From contig NZ_MUZU01000001.1 of assembly GCF_002000085.1 (NCBI RefSeq), positions 434,001 through 498,000 on the forward strand: 64,000 nucleotides of DNA, written 5' to 3'. The translations under genes and the position numbers were made by a program. Origin of the DNA: Pseudocolwellia agarivorans (lineage in GTDB: Bacteria > Pseudomonadota > Gammaproteobacteria > Enterobacterales > Alteromonadaceae). This document shows positions 44,951 to 54,178 of the stretch, one piece after another; within the stretch, counting starts at the first letter, position 1; every line of letters starts with the position of its first letter. Below the pieces are notes generated by a model. It did no database searches and was not told the DNA's origin. It saw nothing but the letters and a program-made list of their open reading frames with translations.

Positions 44951-46126
44951 TTACTTAACCACTACATGTGGCGAGCGTTTTACTATTTCGTCATTTAATT
45001 CAATACCAATACCCGGTGTTTCAGATACTTTGAAAATGCCATTTTTAGGTTGAGGATCTTGAATACATAATTCACGGTTCCAAGACTTAGTCGCATACGT
45101 ATGATGCTCATGAATTAAAAAGTTAGGAATTGCGGTTTCTAAGTGTAAAGACGCTGCCGTAGCAACTGGCCCACCACATACATGAGCTTGAATACGAATA
45201 TCGTAAACATCAGCGTAATCACACACTTTTTTGGCTTCAGTAAAACCGCCACATAAACCGACATCTGGTTGTAACACATCAATACTTTGATCTTCAAAAT
45301 AAGGACGTACATCCCAACGATGATATAAACGCTCACCGCCAGCAATAGGCACTTTTACATTGTCAGCTACTTTTTTATGTACCGCTGAATTTAAGTAATT
45401 GACTGGCTCTTCGTACATCATACAGCCAACTTCTTCGATCACTTCGCCCATTTGAATAGCGGAAGCTGCACCCATTAATGAATGAGATTCAAAAATAATA
45501 TCAACGTCAGGGCCAACAGCATCACGAATAGCACGTAAGCGATTACCAAATAAACGCATTTGCGGTTTAGTAAACAGTTTAGTGCGATCGAATGACGATT
45601 CACCATTTGCATCGTAAACAATAGGATCAACTTTCACGGCATCATAACCTTCAGCTACCGCTTTTAAAGCCGCTTCAGCGTACTGCTGTGGCTCAATTAA
45701 TTTAGTAATAGTGGTATCCCAATCAAATTGTAATTGGCTAGCATAGGTACGTAATTCATCATTAACCTTCCCCCCTAATAACTGATAAACCGGTACACCT
45801 AAGGCTTTACCTTTTATATCCCAAAGCGCTGTATCTATTGCGCTCATTGCCGAATATAAAACCGGGCCGCCACCTAATCCCCAAAAGCTTTCACGTAACA
45901 TACGCGACCATAATTTTTCAGTTTGAAATGGGTCGTAACCAATCAAAACAGCTTCAACTATTTCTTTGATCATAGCCGCTGCCGCGCTGTGTCCCCAATC
46001 GTAAGCTAAACCCGCTTCACCTACGCCCGTAATACCTTCATCAGTATGAATACGAATAAAAACGGGATTCCAAGGTGGACGTTCAGGACAATGTATATCG
46101 AATATTTCTACGTGAGTTACTTTCAT
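44951..46126 (-). CDS. Enolase-superfamily sugar-acid dehydratase (galactonate/mannonate dehydratase type)
   Basis: A 391-residue mandelate racemase/muconate lactonizing enzyme family protein. Glu213, Glu239 and Glu265 hold the metal positions, with His215 and His315 as bases and Asp288 and Glu340 behind. All are offset by exactly 30 from the residues known in E. coli D-galactonate dehydratase (183, 209, 235, 185, 285, 258, 310). The first ligand there is Asp, here Glu (FESHS). It most likely dehydrates an acid sugar to a 2-keto-3-deoxy acid. It sits 65 bp downstream of the class II aldolase gene on the same strand. Confidence 0.85.
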   Translation of the reverse strand: MKVTHVEIFDIHCPERPPWNPVFIRIHTDEGITGVGEAGLAYDWGHSAAAAMIKEIVEAVLIGYDPFQTEKLWSRMLRESFWGLGGGPVLYSAMSAIDTALWDIKGKALGVPVYQLLGGKVNDELRTYASQLQFDWDTTITKLIEPQQYAEAALKAVAEGYDAVKVDPIVYDANGESSFDRTKLFTKPQMRLFGNRLRAIRDAVGPDVDIIFESHSLMGAASAIQMGEVIEEVGCMMYEEPVNYLNSAVHKKVADNVKVPIAGGERLYHRWDVRPYFEDQSIDVLQPDVGLCGGFTEAKKVCDYADVYDIRIQAHVCGGPVATAASLHLETAIPNFLIHEHHTYATKSWNRELCIQDPQPKNGIFKVSETPGIGIELNDEIVKRSPHVVVK

Positions 46127-46191
46127 CTGTTTCTCTATATAAAAAGGGGAATAAATAAAATTTTAATATCTGCTAATCGGTACGTTATAGC

Positions 46192-46968
46192 TTATTGAGC
46201 AAAGCTCGGATCATGTTTATACGCGCGTCTTAACATAGCAGGCCAAGCTTTTTGTCCGCCCGTTAATCCTGTATGTACAATATTAGCTTGGGCTTTAATA
46301 CCGTCAATTATGTTTTGATCGACATAATTAGGTTTCATACCCATAGACATTATCTGTACTTGAATTTCGCATGCGCGCGCTAAATCGTACATGTGCATAA
46401 AGGCGTCGCCTATGGTTTTTCCTAAAGTTAATGCACCATGATTTTTTAATAGCATAAAGTTTTTGTCTGCCAAGTTATTTTGCAGTTTAACTTTTTCGGC
46501 TGGGTTAACGGCTAAGCCTTCATAATCGTGATAGCTCATCGAAGCAAGAGCAAACATAGAATACTGACTTAACGGTAATAGACCTTCTTCTACGCTAGCC
46601 ACAGCAATAGTTGCATTGGTATGAAGGTGTAAAACGCACATATCGTCATGTCGAACCGCATGTATTGCACTATGAATGGTGAAGCCAGCAGGGTTTATTT
46701 CAAAAGGACAATCAGCATCAATAATATTACCGTCTATGTCTATTTTAACAAGATTCGATGCCGTTACTTCGTCAAACGCCACACCAAAAGCATTAATTAA
46801 ATAGTGATCTGTATCAGGAATACGCGCTGAAATATGCGTGTAAATTAAATCATCCCAACCATGTAAAGTCACTAAACGATAACAAGCCGCTAAATCGACT
46901 CGAGTATTCCACTCACTTTGCGAGACTTTATTTTTTAAACTTATATTAGGTAATTCAAACATAAACAC
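46192..46968 (-). CDS. Class II aldolase/adducin family protein
   Basis: A 258-residue protein with the zinc-binding HLHT (about 117-120) and KNHGAL (about 166-171) of the family. In L-fuculose-phosphate aldolase a catalytic Glu stands four residues before the conserved His; here the segment is PAGFTIHSAIH, with Gly there, as in the adducin-like branch. Retro-aldol cleavage by the classic mechanism is therefore uncertain. The RBS AAGG precedes ATG 46968. It forms a two-gene unit with the dehydratase. Confidence 0.85.
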   Translation of the reverse strand: MFMFELPNISLKNKVSQSEWNTRVDLAACYRLVTLHGWDDLIYTHISARIPDTDHYLINAFGVAFDEVTASNLVKIDIDGNIIDADCPFEINPAGFTIHSAIHAVRHDDMCVLHLHTNATIAVASVEEGLLPLSQYSMFALASMSYHDYEGLAVNPAEKVKLQNNLADKNFMLLKNHGALTLGKTIGDAFMHMYDLARACEIQVQIMSMGMKPNYVDQNIIDGIKAQANIVHTGLTGGQKAWPAMLRRAYKHDPSFAQ

Positions 46969-47095
46969 CTTGTTTCATCACGTTCACTTTAATACTATGA
47001 AGTTTAAAGCATAGCGCTATGCTTTTAAACTTATCTAACCTGAATATCCCGATTAAGGTTATATTTTTCACACATAACGTAGTATTAAATTAATC

Positions 47096-47890
47096 ATGTG
47101 CATTTTATTTATCGCTTTAAAGCAACATCCTAAATATCCCGTTATTATCTGTGCAAACAGAGATGAATTTCACCAAAGACCAACACAAAATTTACACGTA
47201 TGGCCTGAAAACTCAATATTAGCAGGAAAAGACTTACAGGCAGGCGGCACTTGGTTAGGGTTAACTCAGTCTGAGCATTTTTCAGCGCTCACTAATTTCA
47301 GACAACCCCATTTAATTGATAACACCAAAACATCACGTGGTAATTTAGTACTTGAAGCACTATCTGAAGAAAACATAACTTCCAACAATCAAAATATTAA
47401 AACGCATCTTGCTAATCATAGTCATATTTACAATGGGTTTAATTTGATATATGGAAGTTTAGATAAACTCTACTGCTTTGATAGTGTACATAAAAAAGAA
47501 CACCTAATAGATAATGGCGTCTACAGCATTTGTAATGGCGCACTTACAGACAGTTGGCCAAAAATGACGCGTGGACAACAAAAGCTAAAGGCATTAATTA
47601 CAGATGAAAAACATGAAAATGAACTTGATGGTGATTTATTATTAGCCCTAATGAACGACACAGTTCAAGCACCACCAGAAAAACTACCTAAAACAGGATT
47701 ACCCACAGAACGAGAAGCCCTGCTAAGTTCTATTTTTATTACTTCACCTGACTACGGCACACGCTCAACGATTATTATTACCAAAGACTTTAACAATAAT
47801 GTTGAAATTACCGAATGTACATACCGACCTTCTGGCGAGAAAGCGAGTTATCAAAAGTTAGCATTAAAAACATTATTTAATGCTGAATAA
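47096..47890 (+). CDS. NRDE family protein (TANGO2 homologue)
   Basis: A 264-residue protein starting MCILFIAL, with the eponymous NRDE in CANRDEFHQRPT (about 21-32) and GGTWLGL. Cys2 may be an N-terminal nucleophile as in related Ntn-hydrolase folds. The eukaryotic homologue TANGO2 has been linked to heme and lipid handling; the bacterial role is not settled. It converges on the 57-residue membrane protein gene, 13 bp away. Confidence 0.92.
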   Translation: MCILFIALKQHPKYPVIICANRDEFHQRPTQNLHVWPENSILAGKDLQAGGTWLGLTQSEHFSALTNFRQPHLIDNTKTSRGNLVLEALSEENITSNNQNIKTHLANHSHIYNGFNLIYGSLDKLYCFDSVHKKEHLIDNGVYSICNGALTDSWPKMTRGQQKLKALITDEKHENELDGDLLLALMNDTVQAPPEKLPKTGLPTEREALLSSIFITSPDYGTRSTIIITKDFNNNVEITECTYRPSGEKASYQKLALKTLFNAE

Positions 47891-47903
47891 ACCCTATCAG
47901 GCT

Positions 47904-48077
47904 TTAAAACATTTCTTTAATAACCAACGAAATAATTAATATAAAACACGCAATGGCAGCAATTTTAGATAACTTAGATTGTTGCTCTTGTTCCATTGGT
48001 TTACCAAAACGCTCTCCCAAAATCACCATCAAAGCAACCGCAGCAAAAATAACCAACAAAATAACCAGAAGCGCCAT
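47904..48077 (-). CDS. 57-residue two-helix membrane protein
   Basis: A small gene on the minus strand. ATG 48077 has AAGGA seven bases upstream. Residues 2-20 (ALLVILLVIFAAVALMVIL) and 39-53 (IAAIACFILIISLVI) are hydrophobic, joined by a polar loop GERFGKPMEQEQQSK. This clear two-helix layout plus RBS supports a real gene, though I do not recognise the family. It occupies the space opposite an upstream extension of the exporter frame, which shows the exporter starts at 48177. Confidence 0.68.
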   Translation of the reverse strand: MALLVILLVIFAAVALMVILGERFGKPMEQEQQSKLSKIAAIACFILIISLVIKEMF

Positions 48078-48176
48078 AAATCAATCCTTATCAAACTAAG
48101 TTTTATATCAAAAAGTTCATTACATTTTTATACAATACGACTAATATACCCTATTAAAATATTAGGAATACCATTT

Positions 48177-49403
48177 ATGGAAAAAAGTATAGACTTCGAA
48201 GAAAAAAGACGCTTTATTATCAAGTTAGGCAAAGCGCTTCATAAATTTGGTACTCCGGCTTATCGTCTTGAAGCACATTTACATAATGTCTCTATTTTTC
48301 TGGGTTTAGATTCATGTTTTTTAATAACGCCTACCTCTCTTACTTTTGTTTTATCCGAAACAGATGACGAACAAGAGTATGCTCATGTTATACGTGTAAG
48401 CCCTGGCGAGCTCGACTTAGGTTCATTAGCGAGAACGGATGAACTAGTTGATGAGTTAAGTTCTGGACAACGAACACTTTCTGAATCCATTAAACGTTTA
48501 GACGAAATAGAAAAAAAACCTACGCCATACGGACGCTTTTTAACATTTTTAGCCTTTGGCGGTTCAAGTGGTGCATTTGCCATGTTAATGCACACAAGTT
48601 GGAATGATGTTTTTTGGTCTGCTATCTTAGGTTTGGTGGTGTACTTATTTGTACTATGGAGTGAGTTTTCTCGTCGTGTTACTGACATGTTAGAGCCAAT
48701 ATCCGCTCTCACTGTAGCGATACTTGCTTCAGCTATCACCCTAATAGATCCTAGTTTAAATACCTCCTTAGTTATTCTATCGAGTATTATTGCCTTTATT
48801 CCCGGTTTAGCATTAACTCTTGGCTTGTCAGAGCTTGCCGCCAGAAACTTAATATCAGGCACAGCAAGAATAATGGATGCTTTAATGTCGTTATTCAAAC
48901 TCTACTTTGGTGGCTTCTTAGGTTTAGCGATAGGACGCTTAATGTGGGGAGAAGTAGAAATGGTTCAATCAACATTTATTCCTTCTTGGACCGCTTGGTT
49001 AGCTGTAACCGTTCTATCAGTAAGTTTAGTTGTACAGTTTAAAGCACGATTAAAAGATGCGCCTTGGGGAATTGTTTCAGGTTATATTGCTTATGGTGCA
49101 AGCGTTTGGGCAGCACTTTTCTTAGGTGGCCCCCTCAGCGCTTTTGTTGGAGCATTTGCTTTAGGGATATACAGTAATTTATTTTCAAGAATAACCAATC
49201 TACCTTCAAGCGTTGTAAAACTACTTGGTCTTGTTGTTTTAGTACCAGGGAGTAAAGTCTACATCGGCTTAAATACCGCAGTTTCAGGACAAAACATGCT
49301 CAACTCTTACGACTTAGGATCACAAACATTCCTTATTTTTATGTCGTTAGTGGCAGGGCTAATCTTTTCAAACGTGGCCTTCCCTCCTCGTAAAATACTG
49401 TAA
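48177..49403 (+). CDS. Threonine/serine exporter (ThrE) family protein
   Basis: A 408-residue membrane protein. N-terminal soluble domain (LGKALHKFGTPAYRLEAHL, VSPGELDLGSLARTDEL) is followed by about ten helices, matching ThrE-type proteins in which both halves are fused. It probably exports threonine/serine or related solutes. The start is ATG 48177 (TAGGA upstream); the frame is open back to 47979, but that part covers the small gene on the other strand and is Asn/Gln/Lys-rich. Confidence 0.9.
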   Translation: MEKSIDFEEKRRFIIKLGKALHKFGTPAYRLEAHLHNVSIFLGLDSCFLITPTSLTFVLSETDDEQEYAHVIRVSPGELDLGSLARTDELVDELSSGQRTLSESIKRLDEIEKKPTPYGRFLTFLAFGGSSGAFAMLMHTSWNDVFWSAILGLVVYLFVLWSEFSRRVTDMLEPISALTVAILASAITLIDPSLNTSLVILSSIIAFIPGLALTLGLSELAARNLISGTARIMDALMSLFKLYFGGFLGLAIGRLMWGEVEMVQSTFIPSWTAWLAVTVLSVSLVVQFKARLKDAPWGIVSGYIAYGASVWAALFLGGPLSAFVGAFALGIYSNLFSRITNLPSSVVKLLGLVVLVPGSKVYIGLNTAVSGQNMLNSYDLGSQTFLIFMSLVAGLIFSNVAFPPRKIL

Positions 49404-49445
49404 TTTAAAAGTCTGTAATTTAAATAATTTTTACTCAACCTGAAT

Positions 49446-49481
49446 AACTTACTTTCTTTGTGAAAATAAAGTGAGTAAGTT
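49446..49481. terminator. Imperfect hairpin after the ThrE-like gene
   Basis: AACTTACT near 49446 pairs with AGTAAGTT ending 49481, extended by further pairs with two mismatches. It lies 43 bp after the stop; the poor U-tract makes termination uncertain. Confidence 0.4.
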
Positions 49482-49698
49482 ACTTTCTAATGAATGAATA
49501 AATAACTCAGCTTGTTTTTATCACCAATGGTCGTATCGCGTTGTATAAAAATTTTCAGCTTTGTTATAAAAATATATAGCTTAAATAACTAGGGCTGTTT
49601 ATCTTTAGAGTATATCCCCTCAAAAGGCTTTATTGATTGTCATAAAAATCATCTCAAAAGTTAACTAGGTCTAATCAATCATTATTAAGAGTAACTAC

Positions 49699-51768
49699 AT
49701 GAAAACATTGATAGCGAGTGCCATTTGCACATCTATATTACTTTCAGGTTGTAATCAAACACCTGAAAACCAAAATGAGAATACTCAAGTACAAACAACA
49801 CCAAACAAAACATTAGTATCAGGTATAACAAAAGCCAATATTGATGCAGAAGTTCGCCCGCAAGATAACTTCTACCGATACGTTAACGGTGGCTGGTTGA
49901 AAACATCAGAAATCCCCAGCGATAAAACAGCGATAGGCGCTTTTTATGACCTACGCGACGAAGCCGATGACAACGTTAAAGCGATTATTGAAGAATTAGC
50001 CAAAAAACAAAACCTAACTCCCGGTAGTGACGAGCAAAAAGTAGCCGATTTATTCAAGTCATTTACCGATATAGAAACACGTAATGCTTTAGGCATTAAA
50101 CCTATATCATCAATTCTAACCTCCATTAATAATCTTAAAAGCAAACAAGATATCGCGCGTTTTTTTGGTCAATATCAAGCAGTAGGTATTACAAACCCTT
50201 TCGAATTTTATATTAGCGTAGACGCTAAAGATTCTAGCCGCTACGCCACCCATGTTTGGCAAAGTGGTTTAGGCTTACCTGACAAAGATTATTACTTTAA
50301 TGAAGAAGAACGCTTCGTAAAACTTCGCCAAGGTTATGTAGCTCATATAGAGAAAATGTTTGATTTAGCTAAGCTACCAAATGGTAAATCAGCAGCGCTG
50401 TCCATTATGGCAATAGAAACAAAATTAGCGGAATATCATTGGACTCGCGTACAAACAAGAGATAGCGAAAAACGTTATAACAAGTTTAATGTGTCTGACT
50501 TAGATAAAGCAGTAACCAGCGAATTTGACTGGGTAACCTACTTAGATGCAATAGGCGTTTCTCAACAAAACGACCTCATTGTTAATCAACCCGATTACGC
50601 TGCAGGTTTTGGTCAAGTGTTCAATGCAACCTCAGTGGCTGACTGGCAAACCTATTTAACGTTTCACACCTTAAGTAAATTTTCTTCATACTTAACCGCT
50701 GAATTAGATAACGAAGATTTTGATTTCTTTTCAAAACAATTAAGTGGTCGTGAAGAACAACGTCCTATGTGGAAAAGAGGTGTATCAACAGTTAATGCAA
50801 ATTTAGGTGAAGTTATTGGTAAAGTTTATGTCGCTAAGCACTTTACTCCACAAGCTAAATCAAGAATGAGCCAATTGGTAGAAAACTTAAGATCAGCATA
50901 CGGCAATAGCATTAACGAGTTAGATTGGATGTCTACCGATACTAAAAAAGCGGCTCATGTAAAACTTGCTGCATTTACACCCAAAATTGGGTATCCAGAC
51001 AAATGGGAAGATTATTCAGCCTTAACAATTAAAGCAAATGATCTCGTAGGAAACATTATACGTTCTGGCGAAATTACCCATAAAAAAGAAGTAGAAAAAT
51101 TAGGAGGCCCTATCCGTAAATGGGAATGGGGAATGACACCACAAACCGTTAATGCTTATTACAACCCTACGGTAAATGAAATTGTTTTCCCTGCCGCTAT
51201 TTTACAACCACCATTTTTCAACATGGCTGCTGACGATGCTGTTAACTATGGCGGAATTGGTGCTGTTATCGGCCATGAAATGGGACACGGCTTTGATGAC
51301 CAAGGCAGTAAATATGATGCCAAAGGTAATTTAAGAAATTGGTGGACAGACAAAGACTTAGCTGCCTTTAAAGAACGTTCAGACAACCTAGTTGCTCAGT
51401 ACAACAGTTACGCAGTTTTTGATGATTTACACGTTAATGGTGAATTAACCTTAGGTGAAAACATTGGAGACTTATCAGGTGTAACTATCGCCTATAAAGC
51501 TTATAAAACCTCTTTAAATGGTAAAGAAGCTCCCGTTATTGATGGCTTAACGGGTGATCAACGATTCTTCATGGGTTATGCACAAGTCTGGCGTTCAAAA
51601 ACCGTAGAAAAATCAATGCGAAATAGAGTGGCCACAGACCCTCATTCACCAGGAGAATTTAGAGCATTAGGTTCGTTATCAAACATGCCTGAGTTTTATA
51701 AAGCCTTTGATGTTAAAGAAGGTGACAAAATGTATATAGCTCCTGAAAAACGCGTAAAAATTTGGTAA
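49699..51768 (+). CDS. M13 family zinc metallopeptidase, lipoprotein (PepO/neprilysin type)
   Basis: A 689-residue peptidase. The signal peptide ends in the lipobox LLSGC (Cys18), so the mature protein is a lipoprotein in the cell envelope. The M13 N-terminal domain begins at DNFYRYVNGGWLK. The zinc motif HEMGH is at 526-530 (GHEMGHGFDDQG), with the ENIGDLSG ligand segment, NAYYNP, and a C-terminal CxxW-like end (IAPEKRVKIW) shortened to W. It cleaves peptides outside the inner membrane. Transcribed alone. Confidence 0.94.
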   Translation: MKTLIASAICTSILLSGCNQTPENQNENTQVQTTPNKTLVSGITKANIDAEVRPQDNFYRYVNGGWLKTSEIPSDKTAIGAFYDLRDEADDNVKAIIEELAKKQNLTPGSDEQKVADLFKSFTDIETRNALGIKPISSILTSINNLKSKQDIARFFGQYQAVGITNPFEFYISVDAKDSSRYATHVWQSGLGLPDKDYYFNEEERFVKLRQGYVAHIEKMFDLAKLPNGKSAALSIMAIETKLAEYHWTRVQTRDSEKRYNKFNVSDLDKAVTSEFDWVTYLDAIGVSQQNDLIVNQPDYAAGFGQVFNATSVADWQTYLTFHTLSKFSSYLTAELDNEDFDFFSKQLSGREEQRPMWKRGVSTVNANLGEVIGKVYVAKHFTPQAKSRMSQLVENLRSAYGNSINELDWMSTDTKKAAHVKLAAFTPKIGYPDKWEDYSALTIKANDLVGNIIRSGEITHKKEVEKLGGPIRKWEWGMTPQTVNAYYNPTVNEIVFPAAILQPPFFNMAADDAVNYGGIGAVIGHEMGHGFDDQGSKYDAKGNLRNWWTDKDLAAFKERSDNLVAQYNSYAVFDDLHVNGELTLGENIGDLSGVTIAYKAYKTSLNGKEAPVIDGLTGDQRFFMGYAQVWRSKTVEKSMRNRVATDPHSPGEFRALGSLSNMPEFYKAFDVKEGDKMYIAPEKRVKIW

Positions 51769-52124
51769 TACTTTACGTGTTCAAACCGACTTAATTATAA
51801 TTTTAAGTCGGTTTGAACAAAAAGAATAAATAACCTTAGCCAAAAACCTTACTCCTCCTCAAAAAAATACGTAACTGATGTAATAGTCTTATCCCCTTTA
51901 TAAATAATATCCACAGAGCCACTCTCTATTAAATATTAAAATTTAATATGCCTGTTTTAAGGCTTTCCATTGAATTAATTCAATTTTTATTTAATTTTAT
52001 ATACGCAACTTTATAACTTTCTACTAGTCTTAAAGATAAGGATTTTTAATCTTTAAACTGGTTTCATTCGTGAAATTAGTATTACAACTCCTTTCAAGCA
52101 TAACTTAAGTTTCTGGAGGTTAGC
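51769..52124. other. 356-bp gap upstream of prkA, with a long hairpin
   Basis: A perfect 16-bp inverted repeat, GTTCAAACCGACTTAA (51779-51794) with its complement at 51803-51818, follows the M13 stop without a U-tract. The rest is AT-rich, and the prkA promoter should lie here. The RBS GGAGG is at 52116-52120. No other gene is seen. Confidence 0.6.
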
Positions 52125-54059
52125 ATGAGTATTTTTCAACATTATCAATCAAGGTACGATTTAGCGAAGGAAGAAAAGTTTACCATTCAAGAATTTCTTG
52201 AAATTTGTCGTACAGACAAAAATGCCTATATCAGCGCATCAGAACGTCTGTTAAATGCGATTGGCGAACCAGAGATGATCGACACTTCAAAAGAGCCTAG
52301 ATTAAGCCGTATATTTTCAAACAGAGTTATTTCACGTTATCCTGCCTTCAAAGAGTTTTATGGTATGGAAGAAGCTATTGAACAAATTGTTTCCTACCTT
52401 AAACACGCCTCTCAAGGCTTAGAAGAACAAAAACAAATTTTATATTTACTCGGCCCTGTTGGTGGCGGTAAATCCTCTCTTGCTGAAAAGCTAAAAGCAC
52501 TTATGCAAAAAGAACCGATTTATGTGCTTAGTGTTAATGGTGAGCGTAGCCCAGTGAATGATCACCCTTTCTGTTTATTTGATGCGAATGCTGATGGAAA
52601 AATATTAAAAGACGAATACAACATTCCCGAAAGATACTTAAATACTATAATTTCACCTTGGGCAGCCAAACGTTTACATGAATTTGAAGGTGATATAACC
52701 AAGTTTGAAGTACTAAAACTTTACCCATCAATTCTTGATCAAATAGCCATAGCTAAAACAGAACCCGGTGATGACAACAACCAAGACATTTCAGCACTAG
52801 TTGGTAAAGTAGACATAAGACAGCTAGAACATTTTGCACAAAATGATCCTGACGCTTATAGCTATTCAGGCGCTTTATGTAGGGCTAACCAAGGTTTAAT
52901 GGAATTTGTAGAAATGTTTAAAGCCCCTATCAAGGTTTTACATCCGTTACTGACTGCCACTCAAGAAGGTAATTACAACCCAACCGAAGGTTTATCAGCC
53001 CTGCCCTTTAACGGCATATTACTTGCTCATTCAAACGAGTCTGAATGGCAGACCTTCAGAAACAACAAAAACAACGAAGCTTTTCTAGACCGTGTTTACA
53101 TCGTAAAAGTGCCTTACTGTATGCGCGTAAGCGAAGAAGTTAAAATTTACAAAAAATTACTAGAACACAGCGAACTGGCTAATGCTCAATGTGCGCCAGA
53201 CACACTAGAAACTCTTGCACAGTTCTCAATATTATCTCGTTTAAAAGAACCAGAAAATTCTAGCATCTATTCAAAAATGCGTGTTTACGATGGCGAGAGT
53301 CTTAAAGATACCGACCCTAAAGCCAAGTCTTATCAAGAATATAAAGACTACGCAGGTATGGACGAAGGCATGTCGGGGCTATCGACTCGATTCGCCTTTA
53401 AAATATTATCACGCGTATTTAACTTTGATCATATGGAAGTTGCCGCAAACCCAGTACATTTATTTTATGTACTAGAGCAACAAATTGAACGTGAACAGCT
53501 TCCACAGGAAACCACAGAACGCTATTTAGAGTTTATTAAAGGTTATTTGTCTCAACAATATATTGAATTTATTGGTAAAGAAATTCAAACCGCCTACTTA
53601 GAGTCTTACTCGGAATACGGACAAAATATATTTGATCGTTACGTAACCTACGCAGATTTTTGGATTCAAGATCAAGAATATCGCGATGCTGAAACGGGTC
53701 AATTATTTGATAGAGAAGCATTGAATAATGAACTAGAGAAAATAGAAAAACCAGCTGGTATTAGTAATCCTAAAGACTTTAGAAATGAAATAGTTAACTT
53801 TGTTCTACGGGCCAAAGCCAACAACAATGGCAAAAATCCAGCGTGGACAAGTTATGAAAAACTCCGCACAGTAATCGAGAAAAAAATGTTCTCAAATACT
53901 GAAGACTTACTGCCTGTTATTTCCTTTAACACTAAAACATCAACAGACGATCAACAAAAACATGACGACTTCGTTGAGCGAATGATGAGTAAAGGTTATA
54001 CCCAAAAACAAGTAAGACTCTTATCTGAATGGTATTTACGTGTAAGAAAATCTTCATAG
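52125..54059 (+). CDS. prkA: PrkA family serine protein kinase (YeaG-type)
   Basis: A 644-residue cytoplasmic protein. The AAA-like N-terminal domain has Walker A GPVGGGKSS (about 110-118). A C-terminal PrkA domain follows (VYIVKVPYCMRVSEEVKIYKKLL). E. coli YeaG is linked to nitrogen starvation and stress survival. It is the first gene of prkA-yeaH-spoVR, a conserved trio. The RBS is a strong GGAGG. Confidence 0.95.
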   Translation: MSIFQHYQSRYDLAKEEKFTIQEFLEICRTDKNAYISASERLLNAIGEPEMIDTSKEPRLSRIFSNRVISRYPAFKEFYGMEEAIEQIVSYLKHASQGLEEQKQILYLLGPVGGGKSSLAEKLKALMQKEPIYVLSVNGERSPVNDHPFCLFDANADGKILKDEYNIPERYLNTIISPWAAKRLHEFEGDITKFEVLKLYPSILDQIAIAKTEPGDDNNQDISALVGKVDIRQLEHFAQNDPDAYSYSGALCRANQGLMEFVEMFKAPIKVLHPLLTATQEGNYNPTEGLSALPFNGILLAHSNESEWQTFRNNKNNEAFLDRVYIVKVPYCMRVSEEVKIYKKLLEHSELANAQCAPDTLETLAQFSILSRLKEPENSSIYSKMRVYDGESLKDTDPKAKSYQEYKDYAGMDEGMSGLSTRFAFKILSRVFNFDHMEVAANPVHLFYVLEQQIEREQLPQETTERYLEFIKGYLSQQYIEFIGKEIQTAYLESYSEYGQNIFDRYVTYADFWIQDQEYRDAETGQLFDREALNNELEKIEKPAGISNPKDFRNEIVNFVLRAKANNNGKNPAWTSYEKLRTVIEKKMFSNTEDLLPVISFNTKTSTDDQQKHDDFVERMMSKGYTQKQVRLLSEWYLRVRKSS

Positions 54060-54130
54060 TACGATTCCATTAAATAATGGAGTTACTCAGCATTTAAAGG
54101 AATTAACTCACTAGACCATCGAAGCAAAAA

Positions 54131-54157
54131 TTCACTTTTCACTAGGTGAAAAGTGAA
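54131..54157 (+). promoter_or_regulatory. Hairpin between prkA and yeaH
   Basis: TTCACTTTTCAC (54131-54142) pairs perfectly with GTGAAAAGTGAA (54146-54157) around a 3-nt loop, ending 21 bases before the yeaH ATG. No U-tract follows, so transcript processing or translation control is more likely than termination. Confidence 0.6.
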
Positions 54158-54178
54158 CACCAATGATAAAGAGGCGTT

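Noticed and set aside
47979-48176. 66-residue N-terminal extension of the ThrE-like exporter
   Set aside because: It is Asn/Gln/Lys-rich, unlike the family, and is the antisense of a small membrane gene with its own RBS; ATG 48177 has TAGGA.
51779-51818. Intrinsic terminator after the M13 peptidase
   Set aside because: The 16-bp stem is perfect, but neither strand carries a U-tract after it; I list it only as a hairpin within the gap entry.
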